Shown in pieces: positions 9,754 to 18,206 of a DNA stretch of 64,000 bases. The notes beneath the pieces are model-generated. The model saw nothing but the letters and a program-made list of their open reading frames with translations. It had not been told where the DNA came from and searched no databases. A program made the translations under genes and the position numbers. Numbering within the stretch: the first letter of the stretch is position 1; each line of letters opens with the position of its first letter. Source of the stretch: Lunatibacter salilacus (GTDB lineage: Bacteria; Bacteroidota; Bacteroidia; Cytophagales; Cyclobacteriaceae); assembly GCF_009797935.1 (NCBI RefSeq), contig NZ_VOLC01000012.1, positions 1 to 64,000 on the forward strand. Direction: 5' to 3'.

Positions 9754-10575
9754 CTATAACTTCGCTATTTCCAGAATGGTCCTGTCCTCAACTACGTTGG
9801 AATCCCGGTCATGGTCATGGAAATCCTCCAATTTTCTTAGGTCAAGTCTGTCCCCCCGGCCCCTTTGAATTTTTTCATGGTATTCTTCCAGAGATCGGCA
9901 GTAATAATGATTCAGTTGAATGGTGTCTACGCTTGGAGGTGAAACTGCACGTGGTATTTTTTGGAAGTTCTCACTGACACAATGAAAACCAATTTTATAA
10001 TTAAAACAATGACTTATACGTGCAGATCGAACATACCTTGGCTGTACGATGCTTTTGATATGGACATTAGCGTTGAAGCTAACTTCCGATCGCATAGTGA
10101 AAGCTTCTAATTGGCTTTCATGCGGTTTGTTTTTATGCCCATTAGAACCGAAGATTAACCATGTCACTCCCAACCCTCCGTATGGCTCGAATTTCCGCAT
10201 GAATTTTTTTAAATTCGAGTCGTCAGTTTTGGGGACAAGAAACTCATCCATATCAATAAATGCTATCCATCTGGATTTGTTCCCGAAATATCTTAAGCAA
10301 TGATTATAAGCTTCAATATGCTTTTCTTTTCCCGGTATCTCAATTACAGTGGTAATAGAGCTATAATTTAGCGATTCAATGGTCTCCCTTACTGGTTTTT
10401 TACTTCCATTATCATAAAGATAAAAATGTTCTACCCCAATCTTTTGGTGATAATCAATCCATTCTTTCAAATATTCATTTTCGTCCTTGAGGTAACAGCA
10501 AATTGAAAAGTAGTTCTCTTCATTCGATTGACCCAATGTATAGAAAAAAGACAATAGTTTTTTTAATGACTGCAT
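9754..10575 (-). CDS. GT92-like (DUF23) glycosyltransferase
   Basis: A 273-residue protein whose layout fits the GT92/DUF23 group: an early CCYLKDENEYLKEWIDYHQ block, IGVEHFYLYDNGS, then AFIDMDEFLVP carrying the DxD-type metal site (DMDE), and a later IQLNHYYCRSLEEYHEK segment. In eukaryotes GT92 enzymes add galactose to glycans; bacterial members usually sit in polysaccharide loci and their substrates are mostly unknown. It follows the glycosyltransferase/exporter block and hemA. No signal peptide or transmembrane segment is evident, so it is probably cytoplasmic. Confidence 0.8.
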   Translation of the reverse strand: MQSLKKLLSFFYTLGQSNEENYFSICCYLKDENEYLKEWIDYHQKIGVEHFYLYDNGSKKPVRETIESLNYSSITTVIEIPGKEKHIEAYNHCLRYFGNKSRWIAFIDMDEFLVPKTDDSNLKKFMRKFEPYGGLGVTWLIFGSNGHKNKPHESQLEAFTMRSEVSFNANVHIKSIVQPRYVRSARISHCFNYKIGFHCVSENFQKIPRAVSPPSVDTIQLNHYYCRSLEEYHEKIQRGRGDRLDLRKLEDFHDHDRDSNVVEDRTILEIAKL

Positions 10576-10676
10576 TCGAAAAATATTTGTTGTAGTACGG
10601 AGTAGTTTAATGGACGATAATAGGTTGATTTGAAAATAGTTAAAATGTAAAAATATTGCGGACCTAATAACTTTTA

Positions 10677-10702
10677 CAAAGATAAATAATTTTATTTTGC
10701 AA
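10677..10702 (-). promoter_or_regulatory. Candidate promoter of the GT92-like gene
   Basis: On the minus strand 10684-10677 reads TATCTTTG, a match to the -7 consensus TAnnTTTG, with TTG at 10702-10700. The spacer is 15 bases, shorter than the usual 17-23, so this is weak. It would give a leader of roughly 95 bases. Confidence 0.35.
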
Positions 10703-10837
10703 TAAAAGATGGACTTCCTAAACTTGACCGTAAAACTTGTTCATGAAGATTCTTAAGAATGTAGAGAAGCATTAAGGTCACAAACTTTGAACTAAGAACG
10801 AGGTAAATGATAAAAAGGGCGAAGTTACCAACTAAAA

Positions 10838-10864
10838 AAGGTCTTGGGAACATCCCAAGACCTT
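10838..10864 (-). terminator. Rho-independent terminator after the globin-like lipoprotein gene
   Basis: A perfect 11-bp stem (AAGGTCTTGGG, loop of 5, CCCAAGACCTT). Read on the minus strand it is followed by a T-rich run (complement of the A-run at 10834-10839). It starts 26 bases beyond the stop codon of the gene at 10891-11967. Confidence 0.85.
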
Positions 10865-10890
10865 ACATCACCACTAAACCAACACTACTA

Positions 10891-11967
10891 TTATCCCTGA
10901 ACTATGGCATTTTTCAACCCATCGCTTGTCAATATCGCTCCAAATTCTTCGATTATGGACATCGGTACTTCATTTTCCAAGGCCCCTTCTACCACCGCAC
11001 CTATAAACAAATCATAATCGTCGGAAGAGATTCTCCCAGACATTCGACTGTTCACATCCGGATTATGGGCATCAACCATATTTAATCCATCATATGTGAT
11101 GTTTTGAGAACCAATATTAGCAGCCAAAAAATCACTGAAATCTGACACCAACATCTCAAATCCCGACATATTTCCACTTCCAACTTCCGACAAAAGAACG
11201 GAGAAATAGGGTTGCAACTCATCATATTTACCCCCTTCATTTGTAGCAATAACCATTACTGTACTTGTCACAACGGCTCTAAGAGGAATATACCCTGCCT
11301 CAATTAACTCATTCTCGTCGGATGGATCAACGATAAGTCCCGAACCACCCAATCGCGTATACAAATCAAGCATTTCATCAGCTCCCCGTTGAACGATTGG
11401 TTCACGGATTGATTCTAACAGTTGTCCGACAGGCCCAATAATTTCAGCATCTGTAATACCAGAAGTAGCCGCACCGGCCACCACTGCCTGCACGAAAAGG
11501 TCATAATCTGAGTTGCTGATTAACCCATTCATACGGTTATTTTTTTCAGGATCATGCGCTTCAACCATATTCAACCCATCATATTCAAAGTTTTTTGCTC
11601 CCGTGGCTTCGGCTAGAAAGTCTGTAAAATCTCCAACCAGCATCGCAAATCCCGATGTTTCGCCTCTTCCTACTTCATTTAGTAACACGGAGAAATAAGG
11701 CTGCAAATTATCGTATGCTCCTCCCTCGTTTGTCGCAATTTCCAAAACTGTGTTGGTTACGACTGTTCTTAAGTTAAGGTACCCTTGCTCTATCATGGCA
11801 CCGGAATTATTCGGATCGGCTACTCTCATTTCTCCTCCAAGTTTGGTCGCATAAAACGACTCATCAACAGGATCTGGCATAACGTCTATCGGATCGTCCT
11901 GACATGCGCCTAGTAAGGACCCCAACGCGAATACCCACAATAATCGATTTAATTTTTTCATGTTCAT
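10891..11967 (-). CDS. Lipoprotein with two truncated-hemoglobin-like domains
   Basis: A 358-residue lipoprotein (signal ending LGAC, Cys22) built from two similar halves, about residues 36-193 and 200-356. Each half follows the group I truncated-hemoglobin pattern: an opening FYATKLGG / LYTRLGG, then LQPYFSVLL, then DF(T/S)DFLA, a G(A/S)(K/Q)N(F/I).YDGLNM stretch and M-V-(E/D)-A-H, where His138 and His301 sit at the proximal heme-ligand (F8) position, followed by a C-terminal helix (LLESIREPIVQ in half 1). Compared with canonical globins the early loop (DPNNSGAMIEQG) is enlarged. It is followed by a strong terminator and preceded by the HMA-like membrane protein 21 bases upstream. Heme binding is inferred, not shown; distal residues are not obvious. 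Confidence 0.7.
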   Translation of the reverse strand: MNMKKLNRLLWVFALGSLLGACQDDPIDVMPDPVDESFYATKLGGEMRVADPNNSGAMIEQGYLNLRTVVTNTVLEIATNEGGAYDNLQPYFSVLLNEVGRGETSGFAMLVGDFTDFLAEATGAKNFEYDGLNMVEAHDPEKNNRMNGLISNSDYDLFVQAVVAGAATSGITDAEIIGPVGQLLESIREPIVQRGADEMLDLYTRLGGSGLIVDPSDENELIEAGYIPLRAVVTSTVMVIATNEGGKYDELQPYFSVLLSEVGSGNMSGFEMLVSDFSDFLAANIGSQNITYDGLNMVDAHNPDVNSRMSGRISSDDYDLFIGAVVEGALENEVPMSIIEEFGAILTSDGLKNAIVQG

Positions 11968-11988
11968 AAAGGTTTAAATTGTAACTAA

Positions 11989-12423
11989 TTATAATTTGGC
12001 AAAAAGGTTTTCAAAGAAATTCCCAAGTTTAAATGTGACCGAGTTACGATCAATGGCCGGACAACTCATGGCAAGCTCATCAGCAGATGGTTGAAAAAGT
12101 GTTGCCTGTAGCTCGAATTTTTGATTTATTGATGAAATGATATCCCGTACATCAGCCGAATTCCGGTCATACAAGCAAATAGCGTGTCCTGCAGCTCTAT
12201 TTATCCTGGCGTCTTTAACTCCATCATTTATTTGAATAAAGGACTTCAGCTCCAATGAAGAGAGTGAGTCCAATTCTTCATGAAGCAATATTTTACTCAT
12301 GGCTAGAGATGGGGCCTTACTTTTCTTTGCGGCTGTGACCTGATAAATATGAACAGCCAAAATGCCTATAAGCAGCACCGCTATCCCCGCAACTCCTAGA
12401 ATAATTTTCTTTATCATAATCAA
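11989..12423 (-). CDS. Small membrane-anchored protein with HMA-like domain lacking CxxC
   Basis: A 144-residue protein with one N-terminal transmembrane helix (IILGVAGIAVLLIGILAV). Residues about 55-110 fit the beta-alpha-beta-beta-alpha-beta pattern of heavy-metal-associated (HMA) domains: LKSFIQINDGVKDARINR, then HAICLYDRN, then DVRDIISSINQKFELQAT. The metal-binding CxxC normally just before the first helix is absent; the cysteines seen are in AICLYD and AMSCPAID. If it binds a ligand it must do so differently. It lies 21 bases upstream of the globin-like lipoprotein gene on the same strand, so the two are likely co-transcribed. The fold call is inference; a hypothetical membrane protein is the safe name. 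Confidence 0.5.
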   Translation of the reverse strand: MIMIKKIILGVAGIAVLLIGILAVHIYQVTAAKKSKAPSLAMSKILLHEELDSLSSLELKSFIQINDGVKDARINRAAGHAICLYDRNSADVRDIISSINQKFELQATLFQPSADELAMSCPAIDRNSVTFKLGNFFENLFAKL

Positions 12424-12596
12424 TTGGTTTTTATTTTATGACAACAGTTACGAGTTGGGGGTAACTTTTGGATTTAGCACAAAAAAAATTAATTGAAAAT
12501 ATTTATAACAACCTAGTGAAAGAAGCCAAATCGCTGCGGTTGGAATAATTTAAACTAAAAGGCTAACAACTTAGGTTTAACTAATTAATTAAAAAT

Positions 12597-13353
12597 ATGT
12601 TTTTCATCATAATATTGTATGCCATGAATCGAATTGTACCCGTTTGGACCTTTTTGTTCCTAGTCTCTGTGTTTGTTGGATGTGGAGGATCATTTTCCAA
12701 GAAGGATGAGGTTCTTAAGGAGATGGAATTTACATTAGCGGATTCTCTAACCTTTGACATGATGAAGACACTTCATCTGATCGACTTTCACAAGGAAAAG
12801 GAACTCTACCTGATGTCGGTACCAGGATTGGAAGGGACCAATTACATCATTGATAAAAATGGTGACATTATAGTGGAGAATTCGCTGGCAGATGGTCCAA
12901 ATGGGTTTGGAATGGTGCTTCACCGGGGCGGATTTGTTGGGGAGGAGATAGTTTAAGTTGGCACCCGGAGCCGATTCCAATGTCAGAAGCGGGGAGAGAA
13001 ACGTTCCAGAAAAACCGGCTGCGGAAGCTTTCAGCGGTAACTTATATAATATTTTGGGCAAAGGAAATTCCTTTTTATTAGCCCATAAATCTGGTGGAGA
13101 TAAAAGTCTAGGATCGGAAGAAATGACAGAGGAAGCAAGAGAAAAATATAGGGAAACAATCAAAACCTATTATATTCCTATTCATGATGGTAGGGTAATC
13201 GGCCGACCATTAATTTGGGACAGGCCGGGTGATTTGGTATTGGGTGTCGGAGAAAACCGATTTATCCAGTATGCCCGGGACCAAGCTGACCTCCAGGAGG
13301 TTGAGAAGGAATACCAGTGATGCTATATTTATGAGTTAAGGGAAGTAAAATAA
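12597..13353 (+). pseudogene. Broken lipoprotein gene, frameshifted and with an in-frame stop
   Basis: Two consecutive open segments read as parts of one secreted protein. The first (better start ATG at 12624) has a lipoprotein signal ending VFVGC and runs to a stop at 12954-12956. The second, in the +1 frame, has no ATG start and runs from about 12952 to a TGA at 13318-13320. After that TGA the same frame continues with CYIYELREVK before a TAA at 13351-13353, which looks like a natural C-terminus. The total of about 245 codons may also reflect an internal deletion. Lipoproteins of the DUF4221 kind were considered but cannot be confirmed by reading. It ends 4 bases before the convergent dehydratase gene. 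Confidence 0.55.
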
Positions 13354-13357
13354 TAAC

Positions 13358-15295
13358 TTATTTTTCCTTTAATTCGTTATCTAAAATCTCAAAGCGGGAA
13401 GAATTGCTGATAAATTCCGGTACAAGTTTTTTGATACGTGCTACAAGATCCCATTCAGAGGAATTTTCAATGTTTTCCATACACACCTCGATTTCTGCAT
13501 TGATTTCCGGATAGTAACCATTCGAAACATCTGCTATTTTGATTTTCTCATGGTGGGTTTCTTTTACAGTTTCTGTATTGTTAAGCAATTCCTCAATCAT
13601 TTTTTCACCTTCCCTAAGTCCGGTATATTCGATAAAAATTTCCTCGTCCAGTTTTTTTCCGCTCAACTTGATCATTTTTTTAGCAAGGTCAAGAATCTTT
13701 ACAGGTTTTCCCATGTCGAATACATATATTTCCCCGCCATTTCCCATCACGGCAGCTTCCAATACCAATTCGCAGGCTTCTGGAATGGTCATAAAATAAC
13801 GGGTAATGTCCGGGTGGGTGACAGTAACTGGTCCTCCATATTTAATCTGTTCCTTAAATAGGGGAATTACAGATCCGTTAGATCCCAGCACATTTCCAAA
13901 TCTGGTAGTAATAAATAAGGTATGGTTGGGATTTCCTACTTGCTTATCATGGTATTGATGGAGCGACTGAATATATTTTTCCGCTAACCGCTTGCTTGCC
14001 CCCATTACATTGGTTGGGTTTACAGCTTTATCGGTAGAAACAAAAACAAATTTGTTTGCCTCAAACGTTAAGGCTGCATCCGCCATGTTTTTAGTCCCCC
14101 ATACATTACATTTTATAGCTTCTTTAGGGTATTTTTCCATCATTGGAACATGCTTATACGCCGCAGCGTGGAAAACATACTCGGGTTTATAAGATTCAAA
14201 AATGTTAAAGATAGTGTCTCTTTCTTTTACGTCGGCCAAAATTACTTCTGTCGCTACCCCGTAACCTAGTCGTTCAAGTTGGTTCTCGATATCGTATAAT
14301 GCGGATTCCGACTTGTCTAAAAGCAACAATTTTGAAGGCTTTGCACGGGCTATCTGAATGGCAAGTTCACTTCCTATAGAACCGGCAGCTCCTGAAACCA
14401 GCACTACGCTGCCCTTCATTTCTTGAATAACCTTTTCATTTTTAAGTTTTATACTTTTTCTTCCCAATAGATCCTCAATATTCACTTCGCGAATTTCATC
14501 GGTCTTCAATTCTCCACTTACCCATTGATTAACAGGAGGAATTGTGAAAACATGAAGTTCCTTTTCAATACTTGCTTCTATTACCTCCTTTTTACGTTCT
14601 GGGCTTATGCTCAGAGTAGAAATGATAAGTTCAGTTGGATTCTTAAGCGCAATTATTGTCTCGAGCTCATCTAAAGACCCGAATACTTTTACACCTTCAA
14701 TATACTTCCCTTTTTTGCTAGGGTCGTCATCTAAAAAGCCACAGTTGATATACTTAATCTGACTATCCTTTCTAATAGTCGTGTGAGTAAGCACCCCTGC
14801 CTGCCCAGCTCCAAAAATAATCACCCTTTTTTCTATTCTCTTTTTTTCGATATTGTTGACCCGGTAAAGTAAGTCCTTAACAATCAGTCTGTAAATAATT
14901 AACAGACCTAGAGAAATATAGGAGGCTATGATGATTACTGAAATAGGCATGATTTGGGACATTCCAAAAACTTTCCCACAAATAAGATTTGTAAAAAAGA
15001 CCAATACCCCCAAAATTAGTGTACTTCTCAGGATTTTGATACCGTCTCTCATAGCGGTATACCTGACAATCCCCTCATATGTCTTCGTGAAATATATGAC
15101 TAACACACCCAGAATAGAATATATTATACTCCCATTCCAAATTTGATTTTCATCTAGCAAACTGAAGTCAAAGTTTGACCTGACGAAAAAAGCGGCTATA
15201 CCCGAAAAAACTAAAATCGTGGCGTCGATACAAAAAACCCCCCATTTTGGCAAGATTTTTATCTTATTTGCTAATCTACTGGCTATGGATACCAT
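13358..15295 (-). CDS. pglF: Membrane-bound UDP-sugar 4,6-dehydratase, PglF/CapD family
   Basis: A 645-residue protein with about four N-terminal transmembrane helices (residues 20-140), a CoA/NAD-binding-like Rossmann domain (VIIFGAGQAG at 158-167) and a C-terminal short-chain dehydrogenase/reductase domain (GAAGSIG at 302-308). The active-site block STDKAVNPTNVMGASK (420-435) is the atypical Met/Lys form of PglF/WbpM/FlaA1-type 4,6-dehydratases. It converts UDP-GlcNAc to the 4-keto-6-deoxy sugar. With the acetyltransferase and aminotransferase genes upstream on the same strand it would complete UDP-diacetylbacillosamine-type synthesis. Gaps of 358 and 192 bases suggest more than one transcript. 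The symbol is by pathway context. Confidence 0.85.
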   Translation of the reverse strand: MVSIASRLANKIKILPKWGVFCIDATILVFSGIAAFFVRSNFDFSLLDENQIWNGSIIYSILGVLVIYFTKTYEGIVRYTAMRDGIKILRSTLILGVLVFFTNLICGKVFGMSQIMPISVIIIASYISLGLLIIYRLIVKDLLYRVNNIEKKRIEKRVIIFGAGQAGVLTHTTIRKDSQIKYINCGFLDDDPSKKGKYIEGVKVFGSLDELETIIALKNPTELIISTLSISPERKKEVIEASIEKELHVFTIPPVNQWVSGELKTDEIREVNIEDLLGRKSIKLKNEKVIQEMKGSVVLVSGAAGSIGSELAIQIARAKPSKLLLLDKSESALYDIENQLERLGYGVATEVILADVKERDTIFNIFESYKPEYVFHAAAYKHVPMMEKYPKEAIKCNVWGTKNMADAALTFEANKFVFVSTDKAVNPTNVMGASKRLAEKYIQSLHQYHDKQVGNPNHTLFITTRFGNVLGSNGSVIPLFKEQIKYGGPVTVTHPDITRYFMTIPEACELVLEAAVMGNGGEIYVFDMGKPVKILDLAKKMIKLSGKKLDEEIFIEYTGLREGEKMIEELLNNTETVKETHHEKIKIADVSNGYYPEINAEIEVCMENIENSSEWDLVARIKKLVPEFISNSSRFEILDNELKEK

Positions 15296-15584
15296 AAAAG
15301 TAAAATTTTAACGATTAATAAACTATAATTTTAGCATGTATAAAGTGTTAGACCAAACTCTATTAAGGGGTTTCACTAAGAGCTTTTACATGAATAAACG
15401 CTACTAACTTTAACACAAAGAAATCAAAAGCAAAAATCTAAATTAATGTAATCAGACCACGCCTCAAAATTAGTAAAAAAATTTAAGTTTAATAAGAATT
15501 TAGCATAATATATTTTATAAATACCGATGTTCCAATAATTATATTGAAAATATAAGAAAATTAAAATAAAATATAAAAATATTA

Positions 15585-15620
15585 CTTTATATTAAAAATG
15601 TTTGTGTTTTTAATATAAAG
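15585..15620. terminator. AT-only hairpin, possible terminator
   Basis: A perfect 14-bp inverted repeat, CTTTATATTAAAAA at 15585-15598 and TTTTTAATATAAAG at 15607-15620, with an 8-base loop. It lies 34 bases beyond the stop of the acetyltransferase gene (minus strand) in a very AT-rich 358-base gap before the dehydratase gene. With no G+C-rich stem and no clear U-run it is a weak terminator; it could equally be an operator or replication-associated palindrome. The rest of the gap (15296-15653) shows nothing recognisable. Confidence 0.4.
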
Positions 15621-15653
15621 TTCAAAAAAGTATATGTATAAAATATTTTTCAC

Positions 15654-16256
15654 CTATTTGGATACTCTGACTGATTTCAATCCCCTATCAATCCAAGTTT
15701 CACCGTCTGCGATATCCGCATTAACGATACTTCCTGCCCCTATCCGGCACCAAGCACCCACTTTTACCCGCGGTAATATGATTGCGTTTGCGCCAACTAG
15801 CGTGCCTTCTCCAATGGATATCCCACCACATAATGTAGATTGCGGAGCAATGTGCACGAAATCGCCTACGTTGCAATCATGGTCGATAGAGGCTCCTGTG
15901 TTCACGATTACGTGTTTACCGAGGTTGGAGTTCACTTTTACAATAGCCCCTTCCATTACGACACATCCCTCATCCAGATTAGCCCGTTTACTGAAAATTG
16001 CTGATTCATGAATGATAGTGGCAAATCTTGCCCTTTCCTGGTAACATAACACCAGTCTTTTTCGAATCGCATTGTCTCCAATTGCAATAAAAAGTTGATG
16101 GTCAAATACAAAATTGGCAGGGACTTTTCCCAATACAGGGTATCCAAGTACCTCTTCAATCTCTGGGTCGTCATCAAATACCCCGTGAATTTTTTCATAA
16201 GAATCAATGATATCAATCACTACTCTCCCCTGATCAGACGCTCCGTATATATACAT
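15654..16256 (-). CDS. pglD: NeuD/PglD-family sugar N-acetyltransferase
   Basis: A 200-residue NeuD/PglD-type acyltransferase. The N-terminal PglD nucleotide-sugar-binding fold starts MYIYGASDQGRVVIDII; the C-terminal half is a left-handed beta-helix of hexapeptide repeats (about 95-190). The catalytic His lies in TGASIDHDCNVGDF, as in PglD. It would acetylate the 4-amino group of a UDP-4-amino-sugar using acetyl-CoA. Flanked by the DegT-type aminotransferase upstream and the dehydratase downstream, all on the minus strand, which supports the bacillosamine-type assignment over a sialic-acid role. Confidence 0.85.
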   Translation of the reverse strand: MYIYGASDQGRVVIDIIDSYEKIHGVFDDDPEIEEVLGYPVLGKVPANFVFDHQLFIAIGDNAIRKRLVLCYQERARFATIIHESAIFSKRANLDEGCVVMEGAIVKVNSNLGKHVIVNTGASIDHDCNVGDFVHIAPQSTLCGGISIGEGTLVGANAIILPRVKVGAWCRIGAGSIVNADIADGETWIDRGLKSVRVSK

Positions 16257-16448
16257 GCACCAAAAATTTTATATAATTTATCTCCAAAGTATTCAATATA
16301 TTTTAAAGTTTACAACTTTTATCGAAAATTGTTTCAAGTCATTCCTAGGCCTTATGGTGAGTTATAGTGTTGATTTGGGGTGAATTGCAAAAAGCCAATT
16401 TTTAAATCGGTTTTAGTATACATATTCAGCAAACTTTGTGAGAAAAAA

Positions 16449-17669
16449 TTATTTTGAATAAAATGTTTTTTTTATTCTGTCAATGATGAAATCGAGATCG
16501 GACTGCTCTAAATTGGAACCGCTCGGCAGACAAAGACCCTGGTCAAATAACTGAGCAGCTATCCCATTGCCATAAAACGGAAAATGTCTGAATACGGGTT
16601 GTAAATGCATAGGCTTCCATAATGGTCGGCTTTCAATATTCACTTCTGCCAATGACAACCTTAGATCTTCCCGGGTTATCCCCCCGGATAGGCTTGGATC
16701 TATCAGAATGGTTGTCAACCACCGGTTGCTGAAATATCCCTTCGGCTCTTGTAAGAAAGATATTCCCGGTATGTTTTCCAAAACTGTTCGGTACCTAGCA
16801 TAGTTCTCCCTGCGTTGGCGCACCCTTTCCGGTAAAACCTCCATCTGCCCTCTACCTATGCCTGCACAAATATTGCTGATTCTATAATTGTATCCGATTT
16901 CTGTATGTTCATAATGAGGGGCATCCTCTCGGGCTTGGGTGGAAAGGTGTCTGGCTTTGTTAACAAAATTCTCTTGACTGCTCACTAGAGCACCACCACC
17001 GCTAGTGGTGATTATTTTATTGCCGTTGAACGAAAAGATACCTATATCGCCAAAAGTCCCGCAATTTTTCCCATTGAGAGAGGACCCCAAAGCTTCTGCC
17101 GCATCTTCGATGACAGGTATGTTGTACTTTGCTGCTATTTCGCATATTTCAGAATGCTTGGCAGGCATACCGTATAAGTCGACTACAATGATCGCTTTGG
17201 GAAGCGTTCCTGTAAACGGCAATTCTAGCGAAGGAAATGTTCTAGAAATCTCCCCATTTTGGCAAGAAAGGATTGCTTGTTCCATTGCTATTGGACACAT
17301 ATTCCATGTATCCTCTTCAGAATCAATGAAAATAGGAATGGCTCCAAGGTAGCGGATAGGATTTGCTGATGCGGAAAAGGTGAAAGATTGGCATAAAACA
17401 AAGTCTCCCGCACTTACTCCCAATAGAGAAAGGGCCAAATGGATGGCGCCCGTCCCGGAACTTAAGGCCGCGGCGTGACCGCAGTCCGTAAACCGTACGA
17501 TGTCATCTTCAAACCCATTTACATTTGGGCCGAGCGGTGCTACCCAATTCGTGTCAAAAGCCTCTTTGACATAGCGTTCCTCCGTGCCACCCATATGGGG
17601 TGAGGAAAGCCAGATTTTTTTTCTTGTTACAGTTTGCTCTGAAGCAGGCATTTTGTTTGGAAGTTCCAT
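16449..17669 (-). CDS. pglE: DegT/DnrJ/EryC1/StrS-family UDP-sugar aminotransferase
   Basis: A 406-residue PLP-dependent sugar aminotransferase. It begins with KIWLSSPHMGGTEERYV, the PglE-like opening, followed by SSGTGAIHLAL (PLP phosphate site), DAAEALGS with the PLP-contacting Asp, and the Schiff-base Lys218 in FSFNGNKIITTSGGG. Expected reaction: transfer of an amino group from glutamate to C4 of the UDP-4-keto-6-deoxy sugar made by the dehydratase, before acetylation by the NeuD/PglD-type enzyme. It is the most upstream of the three pathway genes. The assignment to diacetylbacillosamine rather than another 4-amino sugar rests on the three-gene context. Confidence 0.85.
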   Translation of the reverse strand: MELPNKMPASEQTVTRKKIWLSSPHMGGTEERYVKEAFDTNWVAPLGPNVNGFEDDIVRFTDCGHAAALSSGTGAIHLALSLLGVSAGDFVLCQSFTFSASANPIRYLGAIPIFIDSEEDTWNMCPIAMEQAILSCQNGEISRTFPSLELPFTGTLPKAIIVVDLYGMPAKHSEICEIAAKYNIPVIEDAAEALGSSLNGKNCGTFGDIGIFSFNGNKIITTSGGGALVSSQENFVNKARHLSTQAREDAPHYEHTEIGYNYRISNICAGIGRGQMEVLPERVRQRRENYARYRTVLENIPGISFLQEPKGYFSNRWLTTILIDPSLSGGITREDLRLSLAEVNIESRPLWKPMHLQPVFRHFPFYGNGIAAQLFDQGLCLPSGSNLEQSDLDFIIDRIKKTFYSK

Positions 17670-17830
17670 TGTTATGCGTAAAAATCAGTTGATGACAGAT
17701 AGGGATTGTTGGTCCCAATGGCAAAATTAAGGTTTTGAACCAGAATAATAGCAGGTAGCGTTCATCTTTTAGTTCAGAAACATATTCGTGTAGACCCAAA
17801 GCATTTTTCGCATGCCGAATATCTTTAACC

Positions 17831-18015
17831 CGGACTATGCATTAGGGTTCGTTACAGTCTGTCCCGACAAAGTCGGGATGCGAATAAAACGCAAGAAAAT
17901 CAGTCACTTTGGAGAGTGAGGCATAGCCACCCCTACGGTGAACTCTAAAAGTGAAGCGTAGTGGCTGATTTTAAAGCGTTTTAAGTCCGCAGTAGAAATC
18001 CCAGTGCATATTCCG
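17831..18015. repeat. Large imperfect palindrome, MITE- or structured-RNA-like
   Basis: The ends CGGACTATGCA (17831-17841) and TGCATATTCCG (18005-18015) pair at 10 of 11 positions. Inside, AAAACGCAAGAAAATCAG-type sequence at 17886-17907 pairs with 17961-17982 at 18 of 22. The left arm also carries a nested hairpin TCCCGAC-AAA-GTCGGGA around 17862-17878. No open frame of note crosses it. It lies in the 537-base gap between the aminotransferase and peroxiredoxin genes. It could be a non-autonomous mobile element, a REP-like element or a folded RNA; no target-site duplication was identified. Confidence 0.55.
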
Positions 18016-18172
18016 AATCTAAACTCCTACATCATATTGCACACGCTACAGCAAAGGTGTAAAAGCTTTCCAGTTGGTCCTAGTTGATTTTTGATTATTA
18101 TCGTTGCATTCAGACTTGCCTATGAATAAAACAATAATGTCGACACGTTACATCCGGGGGAGGGGATAAATA

Positions 18173-18205
18173 AAAACAGGAAAGGTTATACACCTTTCCT
18201 GTTTT
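18173..18205 (-). terminator. Terminator of the peroxiredoxin gene
   Basis: A perfect 14-bp stem (AAAACAGGAAAGGT, loop TATAC, ACCTTTCCTGTTTT) directly after the peroxiredoxin stop codon at 18207-18209. Read on the minus strand the stem ends in a run of T (complement of the A-run at 18172-18176). Confidence 0.85.
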
Positions 18206-18206
18206 C

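Noticed and set aside
10891-11967. First impression of a fasciclin-type two-domain lipoprotein
   Set aside because: The fasciclin H1/H2 motifs are absent, while the globin-like LGG, YDGLNM and MV-E/D-AH elements occur in both halves.
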